Shown here: piece by piece, positions 24,700 to 32,768 of the stretch | Layout: each line of letters opens with the position of its first letter | How positions within the stretch are numbered: position 1 is the stretch's first letter | Origin: Bacillota bacterium | GTDB taxonomy: Bacteria > Bacillota > Clostridia > Acetivibrionales > DSM-1351 | Direction of reading: 5' to 3' | Assembly: GCA_023443515.1 (NCBI GenBank) | Contig: JAEZUC010000042.1 | Span: 1-45,974, forward strand | Length of the DNA stretch: 45,974 nt | Translations under genes and position numbers: made by a program | The notes under the pieces: model-generated | What the model was told of the DNA's origin: nothing | Seen by the model: only the letters and a program-made list of their open reading frames with translations | Database searches by the model: none

Positions 24700-25437
24700 C
24701 TAATAAAAAATCTCCATTAGATACAACCCCTGTGCCGGAGCAGTCTTACCGGCCTTTGTTCTGTCAAGCCCTGCAATAATCCCTGGAATTTCAGATTCCT
24801 TAAGCTTTCCCATACCAACGTATATAAGTGTTCCTGCTATTATTCTTACCATATTATACAGAAATCCGTTTCCGGAAACCTCTATGTAAATCATATTATC
24901 TTCTTTTCTAGATACTTCCATACTATAGATTTCTCTTACAGTACTTCTAACCTGTCCTCCTGTGGCCTGAAATGCTGCAAAATCGTGTTCTCCTATAAAA
25001 TACTCGGCGGCTTTTTGCATGTCGGTAATGTTAAGCTCAGGTCTTATATGGCATGACCTGTTTCTCATAATAGCTGAAGGATGTGGAGAATTGTAAATCT
25101 GATACCTGTACTTTTTACCTTTTGTAGAGTATCTGGCGTGAAATTCATCCGTAACCTCTTCCGATTGTTTGATAACTATATCAGCAGGCAACAAATTATT
25201 TATAGCATAAGAAAACTTATCTCCTGGTATTTGGGAATCCGTAAGAAAATGTGCAACCTGCCCGTATGCGTGTACTCCTACATCTGTTCGGCTGCAACCC
25301 GTAACCCCCGCTTCTTCCCCCAATAGCTTAGAAATAGCTTTTTGAATTACTTCCTGTACTGTTTTAGCATTTTTCTGCACCTGCCAGCCGTGATAATTTG
25401 TACCATCATATTCAATAGTAAGCTTAATTTTCCTCAT
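24700..25437 (-). CDS. truA: tRNA pseudouridine(38-40) synthase TruA
   Basis: 245 residues. Catalytic D52 lies in GCSRTDVGVHA (47-57), and the opening LTIEYDGTNYHGWQ and later RSCHIRPELN and NGFLYNMVRIIAGTL segments are standard. TruA makes pseudouridine at positions 38-40 of the anticodon arm. The ribosome-binding site is poor (AAGGA about 13 bases away), so translation may depend on coupling to ecfT, which ends 23 bases upstream. Confidence 0.96.
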   Translation of the reverse strand: MRKIKLTIEYDGTNYHGWQVQKNAKTVQEVIQKAISKLLGEEAGVTGCSRTDVGVHAYGQVAHFLTDSQIPGDKFSYAINNLLPADIVIKQSEEVTDEFHARYSTKGKKYRYQIYNSPHPSAIMRNRSCHIRPELNITDMQKAAEYFIGEHDFAAFQATGGQVRSTVREIYSMEVSRKEDNMIYIEVSGNGFLYNMVRIIAGTLIYVGMGKLKESEIPGIIAGLDRTKAGKTAPAQGLYLMEIFY

Positions 25438-25460
25438 ATATTTATCTGATTATTCCTTCT

Positions 25461-26264
25461 CTAAAATACCATAAATTCCATTAGTAGTACCCAAGTCATA
25501 AATGCTGCCGTTATAACTGTTACTGCCACATCACTTCCCGAAAAACGAAGCTGCTTCATTCTTGTCCTGCCCTCACTGCCCCGATAGCATCTGGCCTCCA
25601 TTGCGGTAGCCAATTCATCAGCTCTTCTGAATGCACTTATAAATAAAGGAATCAGCACAGGTATAAAGCTTTTTGCACGCTCAATCATATTACCTGAATC
25701 AAAATCCGCTCCTCTGGATGACTGTGCTTTTATAATCTTATCTGTCTCATCCAGTAAAGTGGGAATAAATCTTAAAGCTATAGTCATCATCATAGCGATT
25801 TCATGAACTGGCACTCTTATTCGTTTCAATGGCCCCAGAAGTTTTTCAATAGCGTCTGTAAGGGCAATAGGCGTGGTAGTATATGTCAAAAGGCTTGCGA
25901 TTATTATAAGCAGAAAAAGCCTTATGGCCATTTTAACAGCTACATTAATGCCTTCATATGTTATACTTAAGAACCCCAAACTCCAAATTTCAGTTCCTTT
26001 TATTGTGAAGATATTTATAATACCTGCAAAAATAACAATAAATAATATTGGTTTTAAACCTTTCAAAACAAATTTTACAGGTATGTTTGAGGATACTACT
26101 GTAATAGCAGTAAACAATGTCAACAACAAATATCCCCAATAAGTATTTATTAAAAAAATGAATACCATCATTATAAATGTCAGAATTATTTTTGTTCGTG
26201 GGTCGGCTTTATGCAGAAGCGATTCTCCCGGCACATACTGACCTATTGTTATGTCTTTTATCAA
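25461..26264 (-). CDS. ecfT: ECF transporter transmembrane component EcfT
   Basis: The TTG start at 26264, eight bases after AAGGAG, gives 267 residues opening MIKDITIGQYVPGES, the usual EcfT start; the longer GTG frame contains the site itself. Five to six membrane helices. The two Ala-Arg-Gly coupling motifs that contact the ATPases are seen in SSRGADF (about 190) and MEARCYRG (about 230). EcfT links exchangeable vitamin-binding S subunits to EcfA1A2. No S-subunit gene is in the window, as expected for a group II ECF module. Confidence 0.94.
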   Translation of the reverse strand: MIKDITIGQYVPGESLLHKADPRTKIILTFIMMVFIFLINTYWGYLLLTLFTAITVVSSNIPVKFVLKGLKPILFIVIFAGIINIFTIKGTEIWSLGFLSITYEGINVAVKMAIRLFLLIIIASLLTYTTTPIALTDAIEKLLGPLKRIRVPVHEIAMMMTIALRFIPTLLDETDKIIKAQSSRGADFDSGNMIERAKSFIPVLIPLFISAFRRADELATAMEARCYRGSEGRTRMKQLRFSGSDVAVTVITAAFMTWVLLMEFMVF

Positions 26265-26289
26265 TTGCCTGTCTCCTTCCACTAGCCTT

Positions 26290-27132
26290 CTAATGGTTCA
26301 AATATTTTACCAACTCTTTTACTGCATCTTCTACTGTAAATATATTGTCATTTATTCCTGGATAAACGGTTTTAAGCTTTTTCATCAAATATGTTATCTG
26401 GGGAGCTGAAAGGCCGATTTTCTCTAGTTCGTCAGGCTTTGTGTATATATCTTTTGAAGGTTTATCCATAAATACAGTACCTTCATTCATGACAATTACT
26501 CTTTCAGCCAGTTTTGCAATATCCTCCATGCTGTGGGAAACAAGAATAATAGTCATGTTTGACTCTTTATGAAGCTTTGTTATATAACCAAAAATTTCAT
26601 CTCTTCCCTTGGGATCCAGCCCTGCAGTCGGCTCGTCCAAAACAAGAATCTGAGGCATCATTGCAACAACGCCTGCTATTGCAACCCTTCTTTTCTGACC
26701 TCCGGAAATTTCAAAAGGCGATTTTTCAAGAACCGATTCATCAAGACCCACCGATTGTATCGCCGCCATTACTCTTTCATCTATTTCATTTTGTGAAATA
26801 CCTAGTTTTAATAGTCCAAAGGAAATATCCTTCTTAACGGTCTCTTCAAACAGTTGATGTTCAGGATATTGAAACACAATACCAACCTGTCGCCTTAACT
26901 CCTTCAGGTTCTTTTGCTTTGTATCAATCCCATTAATCACCACTTGCCCCTTCGTGGGCTTTAAAATACCATTAAAATGCTGAATTAATGTTGACTTTCC
27001 CGACCCGGTGTGTCCAATGATTCCTATAAATGACCCATCATTTATTTCAATATTAACGTCATGGAGAGCATTTTTTTCAAAAGGTCCTCCGCCCATGTAC
27101 GTATAATATAAATTCTCAATTTTTATTGGCAT
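26290..27132 (-). CDS. ecfA2: ECF transporter ATP-binding protein EcfA2
   Basis: 280 residues, ATG six bases after AGGAG. Walker A GHTGSGKS at 40-47, Q-loop in VFQYPEHQLFEETV, signature ISGGQKRR at 142-149, Walker B ILVLDEPTAGLDP at 162-174 and the switch histidine in LVSHSMED. The extra YTYMGGGPFEKNAL opening distinguishes EcfA2 from EcfA1. It pairs with EcfA1 under EcfT to import vitamins and metals. Unlike most Firmicutes, it is separated from ecfA1 by an oppositely oriented gene, so it needs its own promoter. Confidence 0.94.
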   Translation of the reverse strand: MPIKIENLYYTYMGGGPFEKNALHDVNIEINDGSFIGIIGHTGSGKSTLIQHFNGILKPTKGQVVINGIDTKQKNLKELRRQVGIVFQYPEHQLFEETVKKDISFGLLKLGISQNEIDERVMAAIQSVGLDESVLEKSPFEISGGQKRRVAIAGVVAMMPQILVLDEPTAGLDPKGRDEIFGYITKLHKESNMTIILVSHSMEDIAKLAERVIVMNEGTVFMDKPSKDIYTKPDELEKIGLSAPQITYLMKKLKTVYPGINDNIFTVEDAVKELVKYLNH

Positions 27133-27198
27133 GTCCTACTCCTGATAGTTAAAATATCTGTGAATATAATCTCTTTATACCTTATAACATTACAAACT

Positions 27199-27228
27199 AT
27201 AATACCATAAATAAGCTATATTAGTGAA
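27199..27228 (-). promoter_or_regulatory. Candidate promoter for ecfA2-ecfT-truA
   Basis: On the minus strand, TTCACT (27228-27223), an 18-base spacer and TATTAT (27204-27199). A promoter is expected here because the opposite-strand methyltransferase gene interrupts the operon. Confidence 0.35.
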
Positions 27229-27280
27229 GGGTTAAGCATGGTGCTGCTTATCACCCAAACTATTTATTTCAATATTAATC

Positions 27281-27316
27281 TTGATGAATGAAATATCTCT
27301 AATTATATATTATAAT
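27281..27316 (+). promoter_or_regulatory. Candidate promoter for the methyltransferase gene
   Basis: TTGATG (27281-27286) is followed by an AT run containing TATATA (27304-27309, spacing 17) and TATAAT (27311-27316, spacing 24). The first is better spaced and the second is a better hexamer, so the exact -10 is uncertain. Confidence 0.35.
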
Positions 27317-27352
27317 ATTTATTATTATAAGTTACGGAGGTTGTTAAACTAA

Positions 27353-27949
27353 ATGAGTCAGCACTATTTTACTGAAAACCCTGAATCTGAAATAAAAGAA
27401 AAAACCTTTACAGAGAGTATATGCGGTTCTTCCCTTACTTTTACCTCCGTTAGCGGTGTTTTTTCCTTTGAAACTAAAATTGATAGAGCCTCAGAAAATC
27501 TTATTAAAAATTTCACTCCAAGTGGCCTGTCTGTTCTTGATGTTGGCTGTGGCTACGGAGCAATAGGACTTTTTATTAAAAGCATATTCCCTAATCAGAA
27601 TATTACAATGATAGATGTTAATAACAGAGCATTGGAATATACCAAAAAAAATGCAGCAAATAATAACCTTTCAATAGAAGCAATAAACAGTAATCTTTTT
27701 AGTTCTCTTGAAGAAAGAACCTTTGATGATATAATATCAAACCCTCCAATAGCCGCCGGTAAAGAATTGAACACCAGATTAATAACCGAATCCTATGGAC
27801 ACCTCTCAAAAAATGGTTCTCTATGGCTTGTAGCCTTTCACAATAAAGGTGGTTCTACACTAAAAAAAGTTATGCAAACAGTTTTTGGCAATGTAACTGA
27901 TGTAGACAAAAGCGGCGGAGTAAGAGTATATAAATCTATTAAGAAGTAG
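27353..27949 (+). CDS. Class I SAM-dependent methyltransferase (RsmC-like, YbxB type)
   Basis: 198 residues, ATG after CGGAGG. SAM-binding motif I is VLDVGCGYGAIG (61-72), then MIDVN at motif II and NPPI at 130-133, the catalytic motif of N-methyltransferases acting on guanine or adenine in RNA. The opening HYFTENPESE and GVFSFETKIDRASE match the COG2813 group, which includes 16S rRNA G1207 methyltransferase RsmC and B. subtilis YbxB. The target is probably rRNA but is not proven. It lies against the flow of the ribosomal region, between ecfA1 and ecfA2, and its stop codon is one base from that of ecfA1. Confidence 0.85.
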   Translation: MSQHYFTENPESEIKEKTFTESICGSSLTFTSVSGVFSFETKIDRASENLIKNFTPSGLSVLDVGCGYGAIGLFIKSIFPNQNITMIDVNNRALEYTKKNAANNNLSIEAINSNLFSSLEERTFDDIISNPPIAAGKELNTRLITESYGHLSKNGSLWLVAFHNKGGSTLKKVMQTVFGNVTDVDKSGGVRVYKSIKK

Positions 27950-27950
27950 A

Positions 27951-28796
27951 TTATAATTTTTTTAAAATATCAACAGCTTCCTCTACAGTCAACGGCAACT
28001 GTTCCACATTAAAGCCGTAATCTTTAAGACGGTATATCAGTTCAGTAACCTGCGGAACATCGAGTCCCAGGTTTTTAACTGTATCAACATTGCTAAATAC
28101 TTCTTTAGGAGTACCATCCAAAACAATGCTGCCACTATCGATAATTAAAAGCCTGTTTGCAATTGCAGCTTCGTCCATGTGGTGGGTAATGTGTATTATA
28201 GTAATACCCTCCTCTTTATTAAGCTTTCTTAAAACATTTATAACTTCTTTTCTCCCTATAGGATCAAGCATTGACGTAGCTTCGTCAAGAATTATACATT
28301 CCGGTTTCATAGCAAGGATACCCGCAATGGCAACTCTCTGCTTTTGTCCCCCGGACAACATATGTGGCGCACTATTCTTGTACTCTGCTATCCCCACTGT
28401 CTTTAGTGATTCATCGACCCTCTTTCTTATTTCAGAAGCTTCTATTCCCAGATTTTCCGGTCCGAACGCCACATCTTCTTCAACAGTTGTAGCTATTATT
28501 TGATTATCAGGATTCTGAAATACCATTCCGGCAGTGCTCCGAATATCCCATAGATTGTTTTCATCTGTGGTATTTTTACCCCAAACAATAACCTTACCTT
28601 CCAGAGGAGTTATAAGAGCGTTAAGAAGCCTTGCAAACGTTGACTTACCAGACCCGTTTCTTCCTAGAATTACTACAAAATCTCCTTTTTGGATTGTAGT
28701 ACTTACATGTTCCAAGGCCGGAATATCAACATTTACTTCTCCATATGATTTATATGAAAAACTGGCGTTTTCAACTTCAAACATATTTTCACTCAT
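27951..28796 (-). CDS. ecfA1: ECF transporter ATP-binding protein EcfA1
   Basis: 281 residues, ATG seven bases after GGAGG. Walker A GRNGSGKS at 45-52, Q-loop in VFQNPDNQIIATTVEEDVAFG split as usual, signature LSGGQKQR, Walker B CIILDEATSMLDP and switch histidine in HITHHMDE. The Ala in DEAT and the NQIIATTVEED segment are typical of EcfA1. It is the first ECF gene after rplQ. It converges with the methyltransferase gene with no space for a terminator between the stop codons. Confidence 0.94.
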   Translation of the reverse strand: MSENMFEVENASFSYKSYGEVNVDIPALEHVSTTIQKGDFVVILGRNGSGKSTFARLLNALITPLEGKVIVWGKNTTDENNLWDIRSTAGMVFQNPDNQIIATTVEEDVAFGPENLGIEASEIRKRVDESLKTVGIAEYKNSAPHMLSGGQKQRVAIAGILAMKPECIILDEATSMLDPIGRKEVINVLRKLNKEEGITIIHITHHMDEAAIANRLLIIDSGSIVLDGTPKEVFSNVDTVKNLGLDVPQVTELIYRLKDYGFNVEQLPLTVEEAVDILKKL

Positions 28797-28866
28797 TAAA
28801 AGCCTCCAAAATCTACCCTTTTCTAGTTTATACAGTATTCCATTTTGTATTGAGGTATATAAATAT

Positions 28867-28897
28867 GGGGATTAAACATTTTTACTGTTTAATCCCC
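28867..28897 (-). terminator. Hairpin terminator after rplQ
   Basis: GGGGATTAAACA (28867-28878) is perfectly complementary to TGTTTAATCCCC (28886-28897), a 12-bp stem with a seven-base loop. The minus-strand exit is ATATTTATAT, a weak U-tract, so part of the superoperon transcript may continue into ecfA1. Confidence 0.6.
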
Positions 28898-28944
28898 CAC
28901 ATAATAGTCACTTAGATATATGTTGACACAGATATTTAAGTATA

Positions 28945-29469
28945 TTAAACCAATTCAAGTATAACCATCTCTGCAGCGTCGCCTCTTCTAGGTCCGAGCT
29001 TATAGATTCTGGTGTAACCGCCTTTTTTATCCTTATATTTAGGAGCTATTTCATCGAAAAGCTTATCTGTGATGTTTATATTCTCTCCATCAGCAGTTGA
29101 CGGTCTGTATACCCAATTCATTATAAGTCTTCTTGCATGTAATCTTGAAGCGCTATCAACAGAAACCATATCTGTCTTCAGCTCTCTCTCAACTACAAAA
29201 TACTTCTTACCGTTCTTTGATGTCTTAGAATCGGTAAGCTTCTTTCCCTTGCTATCAACTTTTGCAGCACTAACCTTAATTTGCTTAGAAGTAAAGTTAT
29301 CTGCTTCCTTGATTGCTAAAGTGATAAGTTTTTCTGCTATACTTTTAACTTCCTTAGCTCTCGCCTCAGTAGTTTCAATTCTACCACTTACAAATAAAGC
29401 TGTTGTAAGATTCTTTAAAATTGCCTTTCTCTGATCCGTTGCACGCCCCAACTTTCTTTGACCTGGCAT
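28945..29469 (-). CDS. rplQ: 50S ribosomal protein bL17 with internal insertion
   Basis: 174 residues, against about 115-130 for most bL17 proteins. The N-terminal core (RKLGRATDQRKAIL, RIETTEARAKE) and the C-terminal core (GGYTRIYKLGPRRGDAAEMVILELV in part) are intact. Between about 56 and 104 a Lys/Ser-rich segment (SAAKVDSKGKKL, GKKYFVVEREL) is added. The core resumes at SASRLHARRL. The frame is open and in register, so this is a real insertion, not a frameshift. bL17 sits near the exit-tunnel opening. Last gene of the alpha operon. Confidence 0.95.
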   Translation of the reverse strand: MPGQRKLGRATDQRKAILKNLTTALFVSGRIETTEARAKEVKSIAEKLITLAIKEADNFTSKQIKVSAAKVDSKGKKLTDSKTSKNGKKYFVVERELKTDMVSVDSASRLHARRLIMNWVYRPSTADGENINITDKLFDEIAPKYKDKKGGYTRIYKLGPRRGDAAEMVILELV

Positions 29470-29534
29470 TACCTATCCCTCCTTGCCTCGTATTTTCACT
29501 ACTATATAATAATAGCATCTAATTTTTAGAAAAA

Positions 29535-30482
29535 TTATTCTTCACTTGGTGCTAAGAACAATCCAAGTGCCTGAAGTTTTTGAAGAACCTCTTCAAGAGA
29601 TTTTCTTCCCAGATTTCTTACCTTCATCATATCCTCTTCGGTTCTGTTGGTAAGATCCTCTACTGTATTGATTCCTGCCCTCTTTAAACAGTTATATGAT
29701 CTAACTGACAAATCAAGCTCTTCAATAGTCATTTCGAGAACTTTCTCTTTTTTGGTTTCTTCCTTTTCAACCATAATCTCAGTATGCTTAGCCTGATCAG
29801 ACAAATCTACAAACAGATTCAAATGCTCACTAAGTATTTTAGCTCCGAGACTAATAGCTTCATCAGGATTAATACTTCCGTCAGTCCAAACTTCCAGAGT
29901 CAGCTTATCATAATCAGTAATCTGACCAACACGTGTGTTTTCAACAGTGTAATTTACTTTCTTGACGGGAGTATATATTGAATCAACAGGAACGACACCT
30001 ATAGGTTGACCAGCCTGTTTATTCTTATCAGCAGAAACATATCCTCTGCCTTTACTTATTACCATCTCCATGTAGAATCTATGATCGCCATTCAATGTTG
30101 CAATATGAAGGTCAGGATTAAGTATTTCTACATCCTGGTCAGTGATAATATCACCAGCTGTTATTGGCCCTTCTCCATTTGCATCGATATAAATAACCTT
30201 TGATCCTTCGCCATGAATTAATAATGAAAGAGATTTAATATTAAGTATTATCTCAGTTACGTCTTCTACAACTCCTGGAACTGTGGAAAATTCATGTAAC
30301 ACTCCATCAATCTTTATTGAATTGACAGCAGCACCGGGTAATGAAGAAAGTAATATCCTTCTCAACGAATTACCGAGGGTAATACCATAGCCTCTTTCCA
30401 AAGGCTCAACTATAAACTTGCCATAAGTGTTATCATCGCTATTTGATACACATTCAATTCTAGGCTTTTCTATTTCTATCAC
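29535..30482 (-). CDS. rpoA: DNA-directed RNA polymerase subunit alpha
   Basis: 315 residues from a GTG start (MIEIEKPRIE) seven bases after GGGAGG; a TTG one codon upstream is too close to the site. N-terminal assembly domain with YGKFIVEPLERGYGITLGNSLRR in its expected place, and the C-terminal alpha-CTD (about 245-310) with LSVRSYNCLKRAGINTVEDL and RNLGRKSLEEV, which binds UP elements and activators. A 122-base gap with a nested hairpin separates it from rpsD. Confidence 0.98.
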   Translation of the reverse strand: MIEIEKPRIECVSNSDDNTYGKFIVEPLERGYGITLGNSLRRILLSSLPGAAVNSIKIDGVLHEFSTVPGVVEDVTEIILNIKSLSLLIHGEGSKVIYIDANGEGPITAGDIITDQDVEILNPDLHIATLNGDHRFYMEMVISKGRGYVSADKNKQAGQPIGVVPVDSIYTPVKKVNYTVENTRVGQITDYDKLTLEVWTDGSINPDEAISLGAKILSEHLNLFVDLSDQAKHTEIMVEKEETKKEKVLEMTIEELDLSVRSYNCLKRAGINTVEDLTNRTEEDMMKVRNLGRKSLEEVLQKLQALGLFLAPSEE

Positions 30483-30519
30483 CAAGAACCCTCCCTTAAC
30501 AACTTTTTATTTTTTGAGG

Positions 30520-30575
30520 GCAACTGATTCTAAACGTACTTTTCATAGAGAATTATAAATAATTCTTTCAGTTGC
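30520..30575 (-). other. Nested hairpin between rpsD and rpoA
   Basis: An outer stem GCAACTGA (30520-30527) / TCAGTTGC (30568-30575) encloses an inner stem AGAATTA (30549-30555) / TAATTCT (30560-30566). In the minus direction it is followed by an A-rich tract, not a U-tract, so it is not a terminator. It may be an RNA-processing or translational-control element. Confidence 0.5.
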
Positions 30576-30604
30576 TTCCAAGTTATAAACCCATCTAATA
30601 TATA

Positions 30605-31231
30605 TTACTTGGAGTACAACTCTACGATTAAGTGTTCTCTGATTGGTAAATCAATGTCTTCTCTTGAAGGAAGAGCTACAACTTTTCCTACCAGGTTCTC
30701 TTCATCGAATTCCAACCATTTTGGAACAACTTTTCCACCGGCAATTTCTCTAATTGATTTAACTTTTGGTGAACTCTTACTCTTGTCAGCTACTGCAATA
30801 ACATCTCCAACCTTAATAAGGTATGAAGGTATGTTAACGCGTTTGCCATTTATTGTAAAATGACCATGTGTAACTAACTGTCTTGATTCAGGTCTTGAAG
30901 TACCAAGTCCGAGTCTGTATACTACGTTGTCAAGCCTTGTTTCAAGTATTTGAAGCAGGTTTTCACCTGTTATACCCTTACGTCTTGATGCCTTTTCAAA
31001 GTATTCAAAGAATTGACCTTCCAAAACACCATAAAATCTTCTAACTTTAGCCTTTTCACGAAGCTGTATGCCGTATTCTGACATCTTCTTCTTAGCCTGT
31101 CCGTGTTGTCCAGGGGCATAAGGTCTTCTTGCAACAGAACATTTATCAGTATAGCATCTTTCACCCTTTAGAAAAAGCTTTTCGCCTTCTCTTCTGCAGA
31201 GTCTGCAAGATGCGTCAGTATATCTTGCCAT
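30605..31231 (-). CDS. rpsD: 30S ribosomal protein uS4, zinc-binding form
   Basis: 208 residues, ATG behind GGAGGTG. Zinc ligands C9-x2-C12-x13-C26-x4-C31 near the N terminus mark the C+ form. The S4 RNA-binding domain (RLDNVVYRLGLGTSRPESRQLVTHGHFTING in the middle) is intact. uS4 is a primary 16S rRNA binder and, in other bacteria, an autoregulator of its operon. Third gene of the alpha operon, 30 bases after rpsK. Confidence 0.98.
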   Translation of the reverse strand: MARYTDASCRLCRREGEKLFLKGERCYTDKCSVARRPYAPGQHGQAKKKMSEYGIQLREKAKVRRFYGVLEGQFFEYFEKASRRKGITGENLLQILETRLDNVVYRLGLGTSRPESRQLVTHGHFTINGKRVNIPSYLIKVGDVIAVADKSKSSPKVKSIREIAGGKVVPKWLEFDEENLVGKVVALPSREDIDLPIREHLIVELYSK

Positions 31232-31261
31232 CTAAGTTAACACCTCCATAATAATTATCAA

Positions 31262-31666
31262 TTATACTCTCCTGCGCTTAGGTGGTCTGCAGCCGTTGTG
31301 CGGAATTGGTGTAACGTCCTTTATAAGACTTACTTCAAGTCCAGCAGCCTGCAAAGCTCTAATAGCTGCTTCTCTACCTGCTCCAGGTCCCTTTACGTAT
31401 ACTTCAACAGTTTTAAGTCCATGCTCCATTGCAGCTTTTGCTGCAGTTTCAGCAGCCATTTGTGCAGCAAATGGTGTACTCTTTCTTGAACCTCTGAAAC
31501 CAAGTCCGCCTGCACTTGCCCATGATAGTGCATTTCCGGCAGTGTCTGTCAAGGTAACAATTGTATTATTAAAAGATGAACGGATATGAGCAGCTCCACG
31601 TTCAATATTTTTACGTTCTCTTCTTTTTCTGGTAGTTCTTTTAGCACCAGCAGTCTTTGTTGCCAT
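31262..31666 (-). CDS. rpsK: 30S ribosomal protein uS11
   Basis: 134 residues, ATG behind AAAGGAGG. Standard uS11 features: GAAHIRSSFNNTIVTLTDTAGNALSWASAGG split over the N-terminal half, GPGAGREAAIRALQAAGL, and the basic end DVTPIPHNGCRPPKRRRV. It helps form the platform and the mRNA exit channel. 21 bases after rpsM and 30 before rpsD. Confidence 0.98.
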   Translation of the reverse strand: MATKTAGAKRTTRKRRERKNIERGAAHIRSSFNNTIVTLTDTAGNALSWASAGGLGFRGSRKSTPFAAQMAAETAAKAAMEHGLKTVEVYVKGPGAGREAAIRALQAAGLEVSLIKDVTPIPHNGCRPPKRRRV

Positions 31667-31687
31667 TTGTTCGCAAACCTCCTTTAA

Positions 31688-32056
31688 CTATTTCTTTTTG
31701 CCACTAACTGGCTTTGAAGGGCCTTTTCTAGTCCTTGCATTAGTCTTTGTACGCTGACCTCTTACTGGAAGACCCATTCTGTGTCTTCTTCCTCTGTAGC
31801 ATCCGATTTCAATAAGACGCTTGATGTTTAATGCTATTTCTCTTCTAAGGTCACCTTCAACCTTGTATTCTTTGTCGATTACTTCTCTGATTTTGTTAAC
31901 TTCATCATCAGTCAGATCTCTAACACGAGTATCAGGGTTAACGCCAGTCTTAGCAATAATTTCATTAGCTTTGGGTCTGCCAATACCGTAAATATAAGTG
32001 AGACCAATTTCTACCCTTTTCTCTCTAGGCAAATCTACTCCGGCAATACGTGCCAT
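31688..32056 (-). CDS. rpsM: 30S ribosomal protein uS13
   Basis: 122 residues, ATG behind GGAGGTG. MARIAGVDLPREKRVEIGLTYI opening (in part), IGRPKANEII helix-two-turn-helix region, RHRMGLPVRGQRTKTNARTRKGP basic tail. uS13 contacts P-site tRNA and uL5. It opens the alpha operon segment after an unusually long 233-base gap that carries a hairpin and a possible promoter. Confidence 0.98.
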   Translation of the reverse strand: MARIAGVDLPREKRVEIGLTYIYGIGRPKANEIIAKTGVNPDTRVRDLTDDEVNKIREVIDKEYKVEGDLRREIALNIKRLIEIGCYRGRRHRMGLPVRGQRTKTNARTRKGPSKPVSGKKK

Positions 32057-32084
32057 TTTTACTTACACCTCCATTAAAATTCAT

Positions 32085-32105
32085 GTGCTACCTTACTTGT
32101 AGCAC
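32085..32105 (-). other. Hairpin just upstream of the rpsM ribosome-binding site
   Basis: GTGCTAC (32085-32091) pairs with GTAGCAC (32099-32105) around a seven-base loop, about 10 bases before the rpsM Shine-Dalgarno sequence. It could influence rpsM translation. There is no U-tract, so it is not a terminator. Confidence 0.4.
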
Positions 32106-32172
32106 TCAAACTAATTCTCCACCGTATGAATCATGATATATTTCAGTGCCATTCCCATAGGCTCATGTCCAA

Positions 32173-32201
32173 ACGATATCGTCAAATATTTAAAATATCA
32201 A
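32173..32201 (-). promoter_or_regulatory. Possible internal promoter for the alpha operon
   Basis: On the minus strand, TTGATA (32201-32196), 17 bases, TATCGT (32178-32173). The -35 is good (five of six) and the -10 moderate (four of six). The rest of the 32057-32289 gap shows no open frame with a ribosome-binding site. Confidence 0.3.
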
Positions 32202-32289
32202 CAAGAAAACAATGAATTGGGAGATTCTTTTGTTCAGCCGCTCCTTGCCGAGATTTTACGAAATTAATAATACTTCATGTGGGTCCAAA

Positions 32290-32403
32290 TTAACCCTGTT
32301 TTTGCTTATGCTTTGGATTTTCGCAGATAACCATTACTCTGCCTTTTCTTTTGATAATTTTGCACTTTTCGCATATAGTCTTAACTGATGGTTTTACTTT
32401 CAT
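32290..32403 (-). CDS. rpmJ: 50S ribosomal protein bL36
   Basis: 37 residues read directly from the sequence: [20 protein letters not shown] and then [17 protein letters not shown]. The zinc ligands C11, C14, C27 and H32 are in place, so this is the zinc-binding (C+) form. ATG follows an AAGGAGGATATAGCG-type site. It lies between infA and rpsM, its normal position. Confidence 0.97.
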
Positions 32404-32495
32404 CGCTATATCCTCCTTATAATAAGAAAAAATCTGCTTAACTAGTTTAATTGGGTAACACTTTTATATTAATAAATAATACCTTTTGGTATATA

Positions 32496-32714
32496 TTATT
32501 TTGCTCTCCAAGTTATCCTTCCTCTGGTAAGGTCGTATGGTGACAATTCAAGGGTTACCTTATCTCCTGGAAGAATCCTTATGAAATTCATTCTGAGCTT
32601 ACCTGATATGTGTGCCAAAACCTTGTGCCCGTTCTCAAGCTCTACCTGAAACATAGCATTAGGTAATGCTTCAATAACAGTACCTTCAACCTCTATAACA
32701 TCATCTTTTGCCAA
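32496..32714 (-). CDS. infA: Translation initiation factor IF-1
   Basis: The TTG start at 32714, five bases after GGAGGAGGTG, gives exactly 72 residues (MAKDDVIEVEGTVIEALPNA), the universal IF-1 length; the longer frame would translate through the ribosome-binding site. An OB fold with FQVELENGHKVLAHISGK and the closing DLTRGRITWRAK. It occupies the A site of the 30S subunit during initiation. It is preceded by the KOW-protein gene and followed by rpmJ. Confidence 0.97.
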   Translation of the reverse strand: MAKDDVIEVEGTVIEALPNAMFQVELENGHKVLAHISGKLRMNFIRILPGDKVTLELSPYDLTRGRITWRAK

Positions 32715-32768
32715 ACTAACACCTCCTCCAAAGGATAAATAATACATTTATAAATTTATTGCTCTTAA

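Noticed and set aside
32106..32289. Short frames in the rpsM-rpmJ gap
   Set aside because: The longest minus-strand frames are under 20 codons with no Shine-Dalgarno sequence.
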